Source: DASRIA01 sp038203635 (GTDB taxonomy: Bacteria > Actinomycetota > Thermoleophilia > Solirubrobacterales > JBBDJG01). From it: a DNA stretch of 7,328 nt. The DNA lies in contig JBBRDT010000114.1 of assembly GCA_038203635.1 (NCBI GenBank), positions 1 to 7,328 on the forward strand, given 5' to 3'. Under the pieces are notes generated by a model, which saw only the letters and a program-made list of their open reading frames with translations, made no database searches and was not told the DNA's origin. Shown one piece after another: positions 1-6,263 of this stretch. The position numbers and the translations under genes were made by a program. Every line of letters begins with the position of its first letter. Position 1 is the first letter of the stretch.

Positions 1-774
1 GTCAGCGACCGGGGCTTCGACCCGTCGTCCGAGCGGCTGGCGCAGGCGGACTCGGTGCTCGCCATGAGCATTCGCGACACGGGCATCGGGATCGAGAAGG
101 CGCTGCACACGGAGATGTTCGAGGCATTCGCCCAGGCCGACGGCACCAGCGCCCGTCAGTACGGTGGAACTGGGCTCGGACTCTCGATCAGCCGGGATCT
201 CGTCGAGTTGCTCGGCGGGGAGATCACGCTTTCAAGCGAGCCTGGGCAAGGCAGCGTGTTCACGGTCTACCTGCCGCTCGAGGGGCATGGCCTCACGCTC
301 CTCCCGAGCACGCCGAAACCGATCCGCCAGAGCCACACCACGAGCGGCTCGGAGCCGTTCTATTCGGGCACCGCGGCGGGCTCGACGGTCCTCGTTGTCG
401 ACGACGACTTCCGCAACATATTCGCCCTCACCGCCCTGCTCGAGCGCGGCGACCTGATCGCCGTGGCAGCTCAGAGCGGCCCGGCCGCGCTCGACATACT
501 GGACACGAGGACGGACATCGACATCGTGCTGATGGACATCATGATGCCGGTGATGAACGGCTACGAGGTGATGGCGGCGATCCGCGACCGCCCCGCTTAC
601 GCCGACATCGCGATCATCGCCGTGACCGGCAAGGTGGTGGGCGGCGAGCGCGAGCGCTGCCTCGCAGCCGGGGCGTCCGACTACATCCCGAAGCCCGTCG
701 ACACCGGGGAGTTGCTCGCAGTCCTCAGCCAGTGGTTCCCGGTGACGCCCCCGGCCCTCCTCAGCACCCCGTGA
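1..774 (+). CDS. Hybrid sensor histidine kinase, C-terminal part (ATPase + receiver), 5' end outside window
   Basis: The reading frame is open from base 1, so this is the end of a longer protein; the GTG at 55 is internal, because the residues before it continue the ATPase fold. Residues below are counted from base 1. An HATPase_c domain covers about 1-95, with the G1 box DTGIGI from residue 26 and the G2 box GGTGLGL at 55-61. After a Ser/Thr/Pro-rich linker, a receiver domain spans about 128-245 with acidic residues 134-136, phospho-acceptor Asp179 (VLMDIMMP), Thr209 and Lys231 (KPVD), all the residues needed for phosphotransfer. The RNIFALT stretch after the acidic patch is typical of receivers fused to actinobacterial hybrid kinases. 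The protein should autophosphorylate on a His upstream of the window and pass phosphate to its own receiver. Its stop overlaps the next gene by GTGA, so the two are probably cotranslated. The sensor region is not visible, so the signal is unknown. Confidence 0.93.
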   Translation, partial: VSDRGFDPSSERLAQADSVLAMSIRDTGIGIEKALHTEMFEAFAQADGTSARQYGGTGLGLSISRDLVELLGGEITLSSEPGQGSVFTVYLPLEGHGLTLLPSTPKPIRQSHTTSGSEPFYSGTAAGSTVLVVDDDFRNIFALTALLERGDLIAVAAQSGPAALDILDTRTDIDIVLMDIMMPVMNGYEVMAAIRDRPAYADIAIIAVTGKVVGGERERCLAAGASDYIPKPVDTGELLAVLSQWFPVTPPALLSTP

Positions 775-2906
775 GCCCCGATACGCCGGCGACCGTCCTG
801 GTCGTCGACGACAACGCGTCCAAGCGGCTGTCGATTGAAGCGGTGCTGGAGCCGCTCGGCCTCACGATGTTCGAAGCCGGCTCCGGCGAGGCAGCACTCC
901 ACGCGGTGATGGACCAGACCTTCGCCGTGATCCTGATGGACGTGAACATGCCCGACATGGACGGCTACGAGACTGCGCGGCTGATCCGCATGCGGCGCGA
1001 GGCGGAGCACACGCCGATCATCTTCGTGACCGCCCAGTCGGCGGACGAGGGACAGATCCCGGTCGCGTACGCGAGCGGCGCCGTCGACTTCATCACGGGC
1101 CCGATCGTCCCCGAGGTGCTGCGCGCCAAGGTCTCGATCTTCGTCGAGCTGTTCCTCAAGTCACGCGAGCTCGAGCGGAGCCTCAGCGACATGACCAAGC
1201 TCAGCAACCGCTTCCGCGACAGCGAGGCTCGTACGAGCGCGGTGCTCGAGAACGTGGCGGACGGGATCGTGACCCTGGACGGGAACGGCTTGATCGAATC
1301 GTTCAACCGCGCGGCAACGGACCTGTTCGGCTACGCGGAGCGGGAGATGATCGGCCAGCCGTTCAAGTCCTTGCTCGCACCGGACCGCCGGGCGGAGTTC
1401 GTCAGGGAGGCGACGGAGTCGACCGCGATGCGCAAGGACGGCTCGACGTTTCCGATCGAGGTGGACCTGAGCGATGTCCAGCTCGGCGCAAGGTCGATCC
1501 ACATCGGCTGCCTGCGCGACATCTCCGAACGCCACGAGTACACCGAGCTGCTCAAGCATCAGGCGCTCCACGACGACCTCACCGGGCTTCCCAACCGCGC
1601 CCTGTTCGGCGACCGCGTGGAGCATGCGATCCTCGCTTCGGCTCGTACGGATGAGCCGCTGGCGCTGCTCGTACTGGACCTGGATGACTTCAAGCAGGTG
1701 AACGACACGCTCGGCCACCACCTGGGCGACGTGCTCCTGAAGCTGGTCGCGGCCCGGCTCGTCACGTCGCTGCGCGACGCAGACACAGTCGCCCGGTTGG
1801 GCGGCGACGAGTTCGGCGTGCTCCTCCCCGGCGGCACCGACCTGGCCGGCGCCGCGTCGGTCGCGTGGAAGATCCAGAAGGCGCTCGGGAGGCCCTTTGC
1901 GGTAGGCAGCAACCACACCGTCGACGTGCGGGCCAGCATCGGCATCGCGCTCGTTCCCGACCACGGCGACAACATCGACGACCTCCTCCGCCGCGCCGAC
2001 CTGGCGATGTACGACGCGAAGCGCTCGGGCGGCGGCTATGCGACCTTCGCCTCGGAGCAGGAAGCGGCGCCGGCGCGGCGCCTGGCGTTGCTCGGCAACC
2101 TGCGTCACTGCATCGAGCGCAACGAGCTCGTCCTGCACTACCAGCCGAAGATCGACCTCGCCACGCGCGAGACGATCGGCGTCGAAGCCCTGATCCGCTG
2201 GAACCACCCGTCCGGCGATCTGCTCATGCCGGGCCAGTTCATGCGGGAGGTCGAGAGCAGCGAGCTGATGGTGCCCATCACCGAGTGGGTCCTGAACGAG
2301 GCCCTGCACACGCTGCGGATCTGGCGTGACGAGGGCTACGACCTCACGATTGCGGTGAACTTCGGCGCACGCTCCCTGGCCGAGGGCAGCGGCTTCTTCG
2401 AGACCGTCAACCGGATGACCGACACGTGGGGCATCCCGCGCGACAAGCTGACCATCGAGCTGACCGAGAGCGCGTTGCTCGACACCGCCGGTCCGGACCT
2501 GCCGGCCCAGCTCGAGCAGATGGGCCAGCGACTGTCGATCGACGACTTCGGGACCGGCTACTCGTCGCTGCTATACCTCCAGAGACTGCCCGTGGTCGAG
2601 ATCAAGGCCGACCGCTCGTTCGTCACATCGCTGGCCACCGTCGAGGACGACGCGGTGATCGTCCGGTCCACCATCGACCTCGCCCACAACCTCGGCGCGC
2701 GGGTAGTTGCCGAGGGCGTGGAGGACGAGGCGACGATGGACCTGCTGATCGAATACGGCTGTGACGAGGCCCAGGGCTTCCACTTCAGCCACCCGCTGCC
2801 TGCTGACGCGCTGGTCGAGTGGCTCCAGTCGTCTCCGTTCGGCCTGCCGCGCCGGCTGCACCGGGGGCCCTCGCTCACCGGCACGCGCGCTCTGACCGCG
2901 ACCTGA
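771..2906 (+). CDS. Receiver-PAS-GGDEF-EAL cyclic-di-GMP signalling protein
   Basis: This 711-residue cytoplasmic protein should make and/or degrade cyclic-di-GMP. In order it has a receiver (about 6-125), a charged helical linker, a PAS domain (about 150-255), GGDEF (about 264-425) and EAL (about 445-690). GGDEF at 344-348 is exact, and an RxxD inhibitory site (335-338) lies five residues before it, so the cyclase looks active and product-inhibited. The EAL domain keeps EAL 472-474, ELTE 563-566, the DDFGTG acidic pair 591-592 and AEGVE 647-651, so phosphodiesterase activity is also likely. The receiver has Asp57 and Thr87, but Gly110 replaces the usual Lys (TGPIVP instead of xKPIVP). I chose GTG 771 because it overlaps the upstream stop as GTGA and puts the receiver strand near the N-terminus; an in-frame GTG at 732 would add 13 Pro-rich residues. 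No Shine-Dalgarno is evident, which fits translational coupling. The hybrid kinase upstream is the likely phosphate donor. Confidence 0.94.
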   Translation: MSPDTPATVLVVDDNASKRLSIEAVLEPLGLTMFEAGSGEAALHAVMDQTFAVILMDVNMPDMDGYETARLIRMRREAEHTPIIFVTAQSADEGQIPVAYASGAVDFITGPIVPEVLRAKVSIFVELFLKSRELERSLSDMTKLSNRFRDSEARTSAVLENVADGIVTLDGNGLIESFNRAATDLFGYAEREMIGQPFKSLLAPDRRAEFVREATESTAMRKDGSTFPIEVDLSDVQLGARSIHIGCLRDISERHEYTELLKHQALHDDLTGLPNRALFGDRVEHAILASARTDEPLALLVLDLDDFKQVNDTLGHHLGDVLLKLVAARLVTSLRDADTVARLGGDEFGVLLPGGTDLAGAASVAWKIQKALGRPFAVGSNHTVDVRASIGIALVPDHGDNIDDLLRRADLAMYDAKRSGGGYATFASEQEAAPARRLALLGNLRHCIERNELVLHYQPKIDLATRETIGVEALIRWNHPSGDLLMPGQFMREVESSELMVPITEWVLNEALHTLRIWRDEGYDLTIAVNFGARSLAEGSGFFETVNRMTDTWGIPRDKLTIELTESALLDTAGPDLPAQLEQMGQRLSIDDFGTGYSSLLYLQRLPVVEIKADRSFVTSLATVEDDAVIVRSTIDLAHNLGARVVAEGVEDEATMDLLIEYGCDEAQGFHFSHPLPADALVEWLQSSPFGLPRRLHRGPSLTGTRALTAT

Positions 2907-2926
2907 GTTCGGGGCTAGTAGGTCGC
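2898..2926. terminator. Inverted repeat at convergent gene ends, possible bidirectional terminator
   Basis: GCGACCT (2898-2904) and AGGTCGC (2920-2926) are perfect 7-base inverted arms around a 15-base loop that contains both stop codons (+ strand gene ending 2906, - strand gene ending 2915). The position between convergent genes suits a shared terminator. There is no T-tract on either side, so it is not a classic intrinsic terminator, and a 7-base repeat can arise by chance in GC-rich DNA. Confidence 0.3.
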
Positions 2927-3997
2927 CGAGCCGACCACGGATAGGACGCCGTTCTGGCCGTCGATCGTGTTGTGGTCGTGCGTCGCGAGATCGCCGCTCC
3001 TGATGCCCCGGAAGGCACCGGTGCCGCCGGTGAAGCGCGAGAAGCCCTGGAAGTCGATCTCGTTCCCGCTGAACGTGTACGGCATCGAGGTCGTGCCGAT
3101 GATCGAGCCTCGCTTGAACGTCAGCCGGAAGGTTGCGGTCAGCCGTCCGTTGGCGAGGTTGCCCATCAGCACCATCGTGCCCTTGCCGAACGGCGTACCG
3201 GTGAGCGCGCCGCGGTCCTCGACGGTGCCAGGCGTCGCCGGCGGCACGGACTTGCTCGTGCCCTTCACGTTCACGTTGTGACGGCTCCGCTTGCCGTGCC
3301 GGGTCGTCGTCGCGAGCTGGTAGGTGTTCTGCAAGTCGTCCTGGAGCACGGTCGCCTTGCCCTTCGCGCCGAGGACGAGCGGATGCCGGAGCCTGCGCGT
3401 GCGGTAGCGCCACCCGTCCGGCAGCGTCAGGCGGCGGCCGAGTCCGCCGAGCTTGCCGATCGTCAGCTTCGGGTCCAGGATCTGGGCGTAGCTCTGCATC
3501 ACGTAGGTGTCGCCGCCCGGTGCGACCAGCTCGAAGACCGTGCGCCCCTTCTTCCAGCGCCAGGTGTTCGTGCGCTTGATGGTCCGGTCGGTGTAGGTCA
3601 TCCGGGCGAGATCGGCCGCGCTCTTCAGTGGGATGGTCGCGACCTTCCTCATTCGCATGCCGTGGAAGGCGCGCACGCGGCCCGTCACCGCGGTGGCGGA
3701 GTCCATCAGGAAGTGGCGCGGGCCGTTGAGGATCACCAGCGTCGCGCCCAGCTCCTTGGCGAGATCGCCGGCGTCGAACTTGCGCCACTGGGCGTCCGGG
3801 CACTTGTTCAGGCCGATCGTGTTCCAGACGGTCACGCTCGCGGCCGGCGGCGAGCCTTTCAGCGCGAGGATCTCGCAGTAGCGCGCGTCGTGGAGGCCCG
3901 AGCCGTGGCGCACCGCCGCAGACGCGTCGGCGACGGACGCGAGTAGCGCAGCCGACGCGGCCGCGGCGATGGCGAGCCTCACGGCGATATGCGGCAC
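2915..3997 (-). CDS. Secreted two-domain protein of unknown function, cotranscribed with sulfatase
   Basis: This 360-residue protein starts with a Sec-type signal peptide: a short basic n-region, an Ala/Leu-rich core and an Ala-Ser-Ala-Ala cleavage region near residue 28. Residues about 39-235 resemble a widespread uncharacterised bacterial family, recalled by its WNT-GLN-CP stretch, an NGPR segment, a YVMQSYAQ segment, a DGWRYR segment and a QDDLQNTYQL ending; no enzyme chemistry is known to me for it. A basic, Pro/Thr-containing linker leads to a C-terminal beta-rich region (about 255-360) with Gly-rich GGTGAFRGI, like the allene-oxide-cyclase/dirigent-type barrel proteins common in Solirubrobacterales. 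It overlaps the sulfatase end by 19 bases and should be its operon partner, acting outside the cytoplasm. The GTG at 3997 is chosen for the Shine-Dalgarno AGGGGA five bases upstream. A GTG at 3982, forming a GTGA overlap with the sulfatase stop, is a real alternative (355 residues) and leaves the signal peptide intact. Confidence 0.85.
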   Translation of the reverse strand: MPHIAVRLAIAAAASAALLASVADASAAVRHGSGLHDARYCEILALKGSPPAASVTVWNTIGLNKCPDAQWRKFDAGDLAKELGATLVILNGPRHFLMDSATAVTGRVRAFHGMRMRKVATIPLKSAADLARMTYTDRTIKRTNTWRWKKGRTVFELVAPGGDTYVMQSYAQILDPKLTIGKLGGLGRRLTLPDGWRYRTRRLRHPLVLGAKGKATVLQDDLQNTYQLATTTRHGKRSRHNVNVKGTSKSVPPATPGTVEDRGALTGTPFGKGTMVLMGNLANGRLTATFRLTFKRGSIIGTTSMPYTFSGNEIDFQGFSRFTGGTGAFRGIRSGDLATHDHNTIDGQNGVLSVVGSATY

Positions 3998-5598
3998 GAG
4001 CGTCCCCTGCAGCGGTCGAGCCGCGCGAGCTTCGCGACCAGCCGTGCCTTGATCTTCGCGTAGGCGGGATCGGCGGCGACGCTCCTCAGCTCAGCCGGGT
4101 CCTTCTTGCGGTCGTACAGCTCCTCGTCGCCGCTCTCCTTGAACACGACGTAGGTGTAGCGCCCGGTGCGCACGCCCTTGTAGGGCCGATCCCAGGCGTT
4201 GACCGGCACGTTCTGTTCGAACAGCGGCCGGGGTGCCTCGATCTCGACGATCGGGTTCGGGCTCCGCCTGGGGTTGCGCACCGTCGGCATCAGCGAGACG
4301 CCGTCCTGCTTGCGCCCGGGCTTCGCCTTCGCGACATCGAGAAGCGTGGCGGCGAAGTCGATGTTGGACACCTGGTGCTTCACGGTCTTGCCGGCCGGGA
4401 CGCCGGGCCCGCGCAGGATGAACGGCACCTTCAGCGACTCCTCGTAGGGCAGGAACTTGTCACCCGGGATCCGGTGCTCCCCCTGGAGCCAGCCGTTGTC
4501 GGACACGAACACGACCAGCGTGTTCTTGTCCTGGTGGGTGCGTTTCAAGATCTTCATCAGCTTCTTCACGTGGTCGTCGACGGCGAGCAGCGAGCCGATC
4601 CGGCCCTCGTAGTCGAGCTGGAGCTGCTTGATCTGGCCGTCGGTCAGCGACGGCGTGCGGCTGCGCGTGTCGGACGCCTTGTCGGACACGTCGGCCTCGT
4701 TGAAGCTGGCCGGGCGCGGCAGCCTGAAGCCCGAGCTGCGCTGCGCGTAGCGTGGTGCGGGACGCGGGTCGCGGCCGGGGCGGCCCATCAGCGTGGTCGC
4801 CACGTCCTCGCGATGCGGCGCCGCCGGCGCCCACCAGATGAAGAACGGCTTCTTCGACTTCCTCTCGGCCCCGACGAGCCGCTCGGTCACCTTGCCCGTC
4901 ACGTCCGGCGAGTAGTCCTTGGGCTTCTCGGTTCCCCAGTACCTGTAGGGAGCGGGGCCGAAGACCTCCTGCAGCTTGCGCGCGACTCCCGCGAGGCCGT
5001 CCGGGTTCGGTATGACCTCGATGTTCGAGAACTCGACCAGCCCGCGCGCGAAGACCGAGTCGCCCCACGTCTTGAGCTTGCCGTTCCGGTTCATCACGAA
5101 GTTGTAGTAGTCGTAGGCGGACGCGTCGAGCAGCCCGCGCCAGGTGTTGAACCCCTTCGGCACCTCGCCGTGCGCGTCCCTTGCGCCATATCCGTTCAGC
5201 CACTTGCCGATCAGCGCCGTGCGGTACCCGACCTTCTGCAGCCAGGTCGGAAGGATGTTCCCGCGCTGCTTCATCCCGTACCAGCCATAGGGGTAGAAGT
5301 TCCCGACCACGCCGTGGTTGTGCGCGTACTGGCCGGTGATGAAGGTGGCCCGCGCCGGGCAGCAGAGAGGGAACGAGTCGACGGTATTGGAGAAGGTCGT
5401 GCCCTGCCTGGCGAGCAGGCGGCGGACGTTCGGCAGCTTCGCGACGTCGGCCGCGGCCTGGTCGTCGGTCATCACCACGAGGATGTTGGGGCGCCCGTCC
5501 TTGTCGGCCTTCACGGGCCGCGCGCCAGCGGAGCTCGGCACGATGAGCAGGGCGAGAACGGCGATGGCTGCCAGCGACCAGCCTCTCAGGGGCATCAT
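3979..5598 (-). CDS. Secreted formylglycine-dependent sulfatase, N-acetylglucosamine-6-sulfatase-like
   Basis: This 539-residue type I sulfatase should hydrolyse a sulfate ester, perhaps on a sulfated sugar or polymer, outside the cytoplasm. Residues 1-26 form a Sec signal peptide (hydrophobic core 9-20, ending Ala-Gly-Ala). The mature enzyme begins with the metal-site strand NILVVMTDDQ (Asp45, Asp46). The signature CCPARATFITG places the Cys to be converted to formylglycine at residue 79, with the Pro and Arg of the CxPxR core at 81 and 83. Other active-site candidates are Lys132 (GKWLNGYG), His262 (APHR) and Asp367-Asn368 (SDNG). The CCPAR core, HNHGVV, GKWLN-YG and the YYNY/NGK segments recall the glucosamine-6-sulfatase branch, but the substrate cannot be read from sequence. 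Activation needs a formylglycine-generating enzyme, which is not in this window. The start ATG at 5598 fits the promoter; a TTG at 5634 overlaps the -35 box and is rejected. The secreted two-domain protein follows in the operon. Confidence 0.93.
   Translation of the reverse strand: MMPLRGWSLAAIAVLALLIVPSSAGARPVKADKDGRPNILVVMTDDQAAADVAKLPNVRRLLARQGTTFSNTVDSFPLCCPARATFITGQYAHNHGVVGNFYPYGWYGMKQRGNILPTWLQKVGYRTALIGKWLNGYGARDAHGEVPKGFNTWRGLLDASAYDYYNFVMNRNGKLKTWGDSVFARGLVEFSNIEVIPNPDGLAGVARKLQEVFGPAPYRYWGTEKPKDYSPDVTGKVTERLVGAERKSKKPFFIWWAPAAPHREDVATTLMGRPGRDPRPAPRYAQRSSGFRLPRPASFNEADVSDKASDTRSRTPSLTDGQIKQLQLDYEGRIGSLLAVDDHVKKLMKILKRTHQDKNTLVVFVSDNGWLQGEHRIPGDKFLPYEESLKVPFILRGPGVPAGKTVKHQVSNIDFAATLLDVAKAKPGRKQDGVSLMPTVRNPRRSPNPIVEIEAPRPLFEQNVPVNAWDRPYKGVRTGRYTYVVFKESGDEELYDRKKDPAELRSVAADPAYAKIKARLVAKLARLDRCRGRSCRISP
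4003..4008 (-). promoter_or_regulatory. Ribosome binding site for the secreted protein gene
   Basis: On the minus strand AGGGGA is followed by five bases and then the GTG at 3997. This favours 3997 over the GTG at 3982. The site lies inside the end of the sulfatase coding region, consistent with coupled translation. Confidence 0.5.
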
Positions 5599-5604
5599 GG
5601 CCCG

Positions 5605-5630
5605 CACCGTACATGGCGTGTCACACGGTG
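5605..5630. promoter_or_regulatory. Candidate TetR-family operator over the divergent promoters
   Basis: CACCGT (5605-5610) and ACGGTG (5625-5630) are perfect 6-base inverted arms 20 bases apart, about two helical turns. One arm overlaps the sulfatase -10 and the other touches its -35. Nested between them is an 11-base palindrome, CGTGTCACACG (5617-5627), lying in the promoter spacer. Binding here would block the sulfatase promoter and could affect the tetR promoter as well. That the adjacent TetR protein binds it is inference. Confidence 0.4.
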
Positions 5631-5634
5631 TCAA
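5606..5634 (-). promoter_or_regulatory. Sigma-70-like promoter for the sulfatase operon, leaderless
   Basis: Reading the minus strand, TTGACA (5634-5629) is a perfect -35 box, followed by a 17-base spacer and TACGGT (5611-5606), which fits the actinobacterial -10 pattern TAnnnT. Seven bases separate the -10 from the sulfatase ATG at 5598. Transcription would therefore start at or next to the start codon, giving a leaderless mRNA, a common arrangement in Actinobacteria. No Shine-Dalgarno is seen, as expected. Confidence 0.65.
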
Positions 5635-5642
5635 CTCTCTGT

Positions 5643-5648
5643 TAACGT
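5643..5648 (+). promoter_or_regulatory. Candidate -10 box for the tetR operon, leaderless
   Basis: TAACGT fits the TAnnnT -10 pattern and lies six bases before the tetR ATG at 5655, so this transcript too would start at its start codon. The matching -35 position (near 5620-5625, GTCACA) is a poor match, so the promoter is weak, or is recognised through the -10 alone, or is not real. Confidence 0.35.
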
Positions 5649-5654
5649 GCGCAT

Positions 5655-6263
5655 ATGCGGACGCACAAGGCCGAGATCCGCCAGACGAGGCAGCAGAGCC
5701 GGGAACGGATAATCGCGGCCGCGACGGAGCTGATCCGCCGCACGCCCTACGCCGCCCTGACCGTGGACGACGTGATGCGCGAGGCCGGCGCGGGCCGCAC
5801 GATCTTCTACCGCCACTTCGACGACCTCTCCGACCTGCTCATGCGCGCCGGTCGCGAGGCGTTCGAGGGACTGTTCCAGGCGGAGCAGGCGCTCCGGACG
5901 GCGCAACTCGCCGGGCAGCCGGACATCGTGCGCGCGGCGATCGAACCTGCCGTCGCGGTCTTCCAGCAGCACGGACCGCTCCTCCGGGCGATCGCCGAGG
6001 CGGCCGCGAGCGGCGACGAGCAGATCGCCGCAGGCCAGCAGGCCATGTTCGAGCGCTTCGACGAGCTCGTCGCCGACGTGCTGCGATCGAGTCCGCGCAT
6101 GGCCGGCCGCTCGCCCGAGGACCTCGCGGAAACCGCACGGGCGCTCAACCTGTTGAACGTGAACTACCTACGCGATGCCTTCGGCCGCGAGCCGCGGGTC
6201 TCCGGCGAGACGGCTGTCCGGACGCTAACGGCGATCTGGGCGCCGCTGCTCGAGGATGAATGA
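5655..6263 (+). CDS. TetR-family transcriptional repressor, EthR-like C-terminus
   Basis: This 202-residue protein is of normal size for the family. Its N-terminal DNA-binding domain (about 14-60) has the TetR helix-turn-helix at 35-55 (LTVDDVMREAGAGRTIFYRHF without its last residue fits the classic pattern), preceded by an Arg/Gln-rich tail. The C-terminal ligand-binding half is all-helical; its end (about 162-199, with ALNLLN, a later FG-EP segment and IWAPLL) resembles mycobacterial EthR, which binds hydrophobic ligands and represses a monooxygenase gene. The natural ligand is unknown. The gene diverges from the sulfatase with 56 bases between start codons, and an inverted repeat lies there, so it probably represses the sulfatase operon and itself. 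The ATG at 5655 is chosen because of the -10-like TAACGT just upstream and a full N-terminus; there is no Shine-Dalgarno. Its stop overlaps the next gene by eight bases. Confidence 0.92.
   Translation: MRTHKAEIRQTRQQSRERIIAAATELIRRTPYAALTVDDVMREAGAGRTIFYRHFDDLSDLLMRAGREAFEGLFQAEQALRTAQLAGQPDIVRAAIEPAVAVFQQHGPLLRAIAEAAASGDEQIAAGQQAMFERFDELVADVLRSSPRMAGRSPEDLAETARALNLLNVNYLRDAFGREPRVSGETAVRTLTAIWAPLLEDE

Noticed and set aside
732..770. Upstream GTG start for the GGDEF-EAL gene
   Set aside because: It adds a 13-residue Pro-rich segment, overlaps the kinase end by 43 bases, and is less likely than the coupled GTGA start at 771.
1161..2309. Minus-strand open frame (382 codons) opposite the GGDEF-EAL gene
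   Set aside because: It is antisense to intact PAS, GGDEF and EAL domains; the product is a repetitive Arg/Ala/Val/Glu shadow without recognisable motifs.
2921..2936. Short GGTCG/CGACC hairpin at the end of the secreted-protein gene
   Set aside because: The stem is only 5 bp, lies inside coding sequence and has no T-tract; the overlapping 7-base repeat is the better candidate.
2571..3803. Minus-strand open frame (410 codons) crossing the convergent junction
   Set aside because: It overlaps two real genes in other frames and its translation is low-complexity and charged, with no domain.
5599..5634. Upstream TTG start for the sulfatase
   Set aside because: It would place the start codon inside the TTGACA -35 box and add a 12-residue tail with two Cys ahead of a well-formed signal peptide.
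4375..5712. Long plus-strand open frame (445 codons) opposite the sulfatase gene
   Set aside because: The opposite strand has clear sulfatase motifs and a signal peptide. The plus-strand product is low-complexity, rich in Arg, Val, Glu and His, with no domain, as expected from antisense frames in GC-rich DNA.
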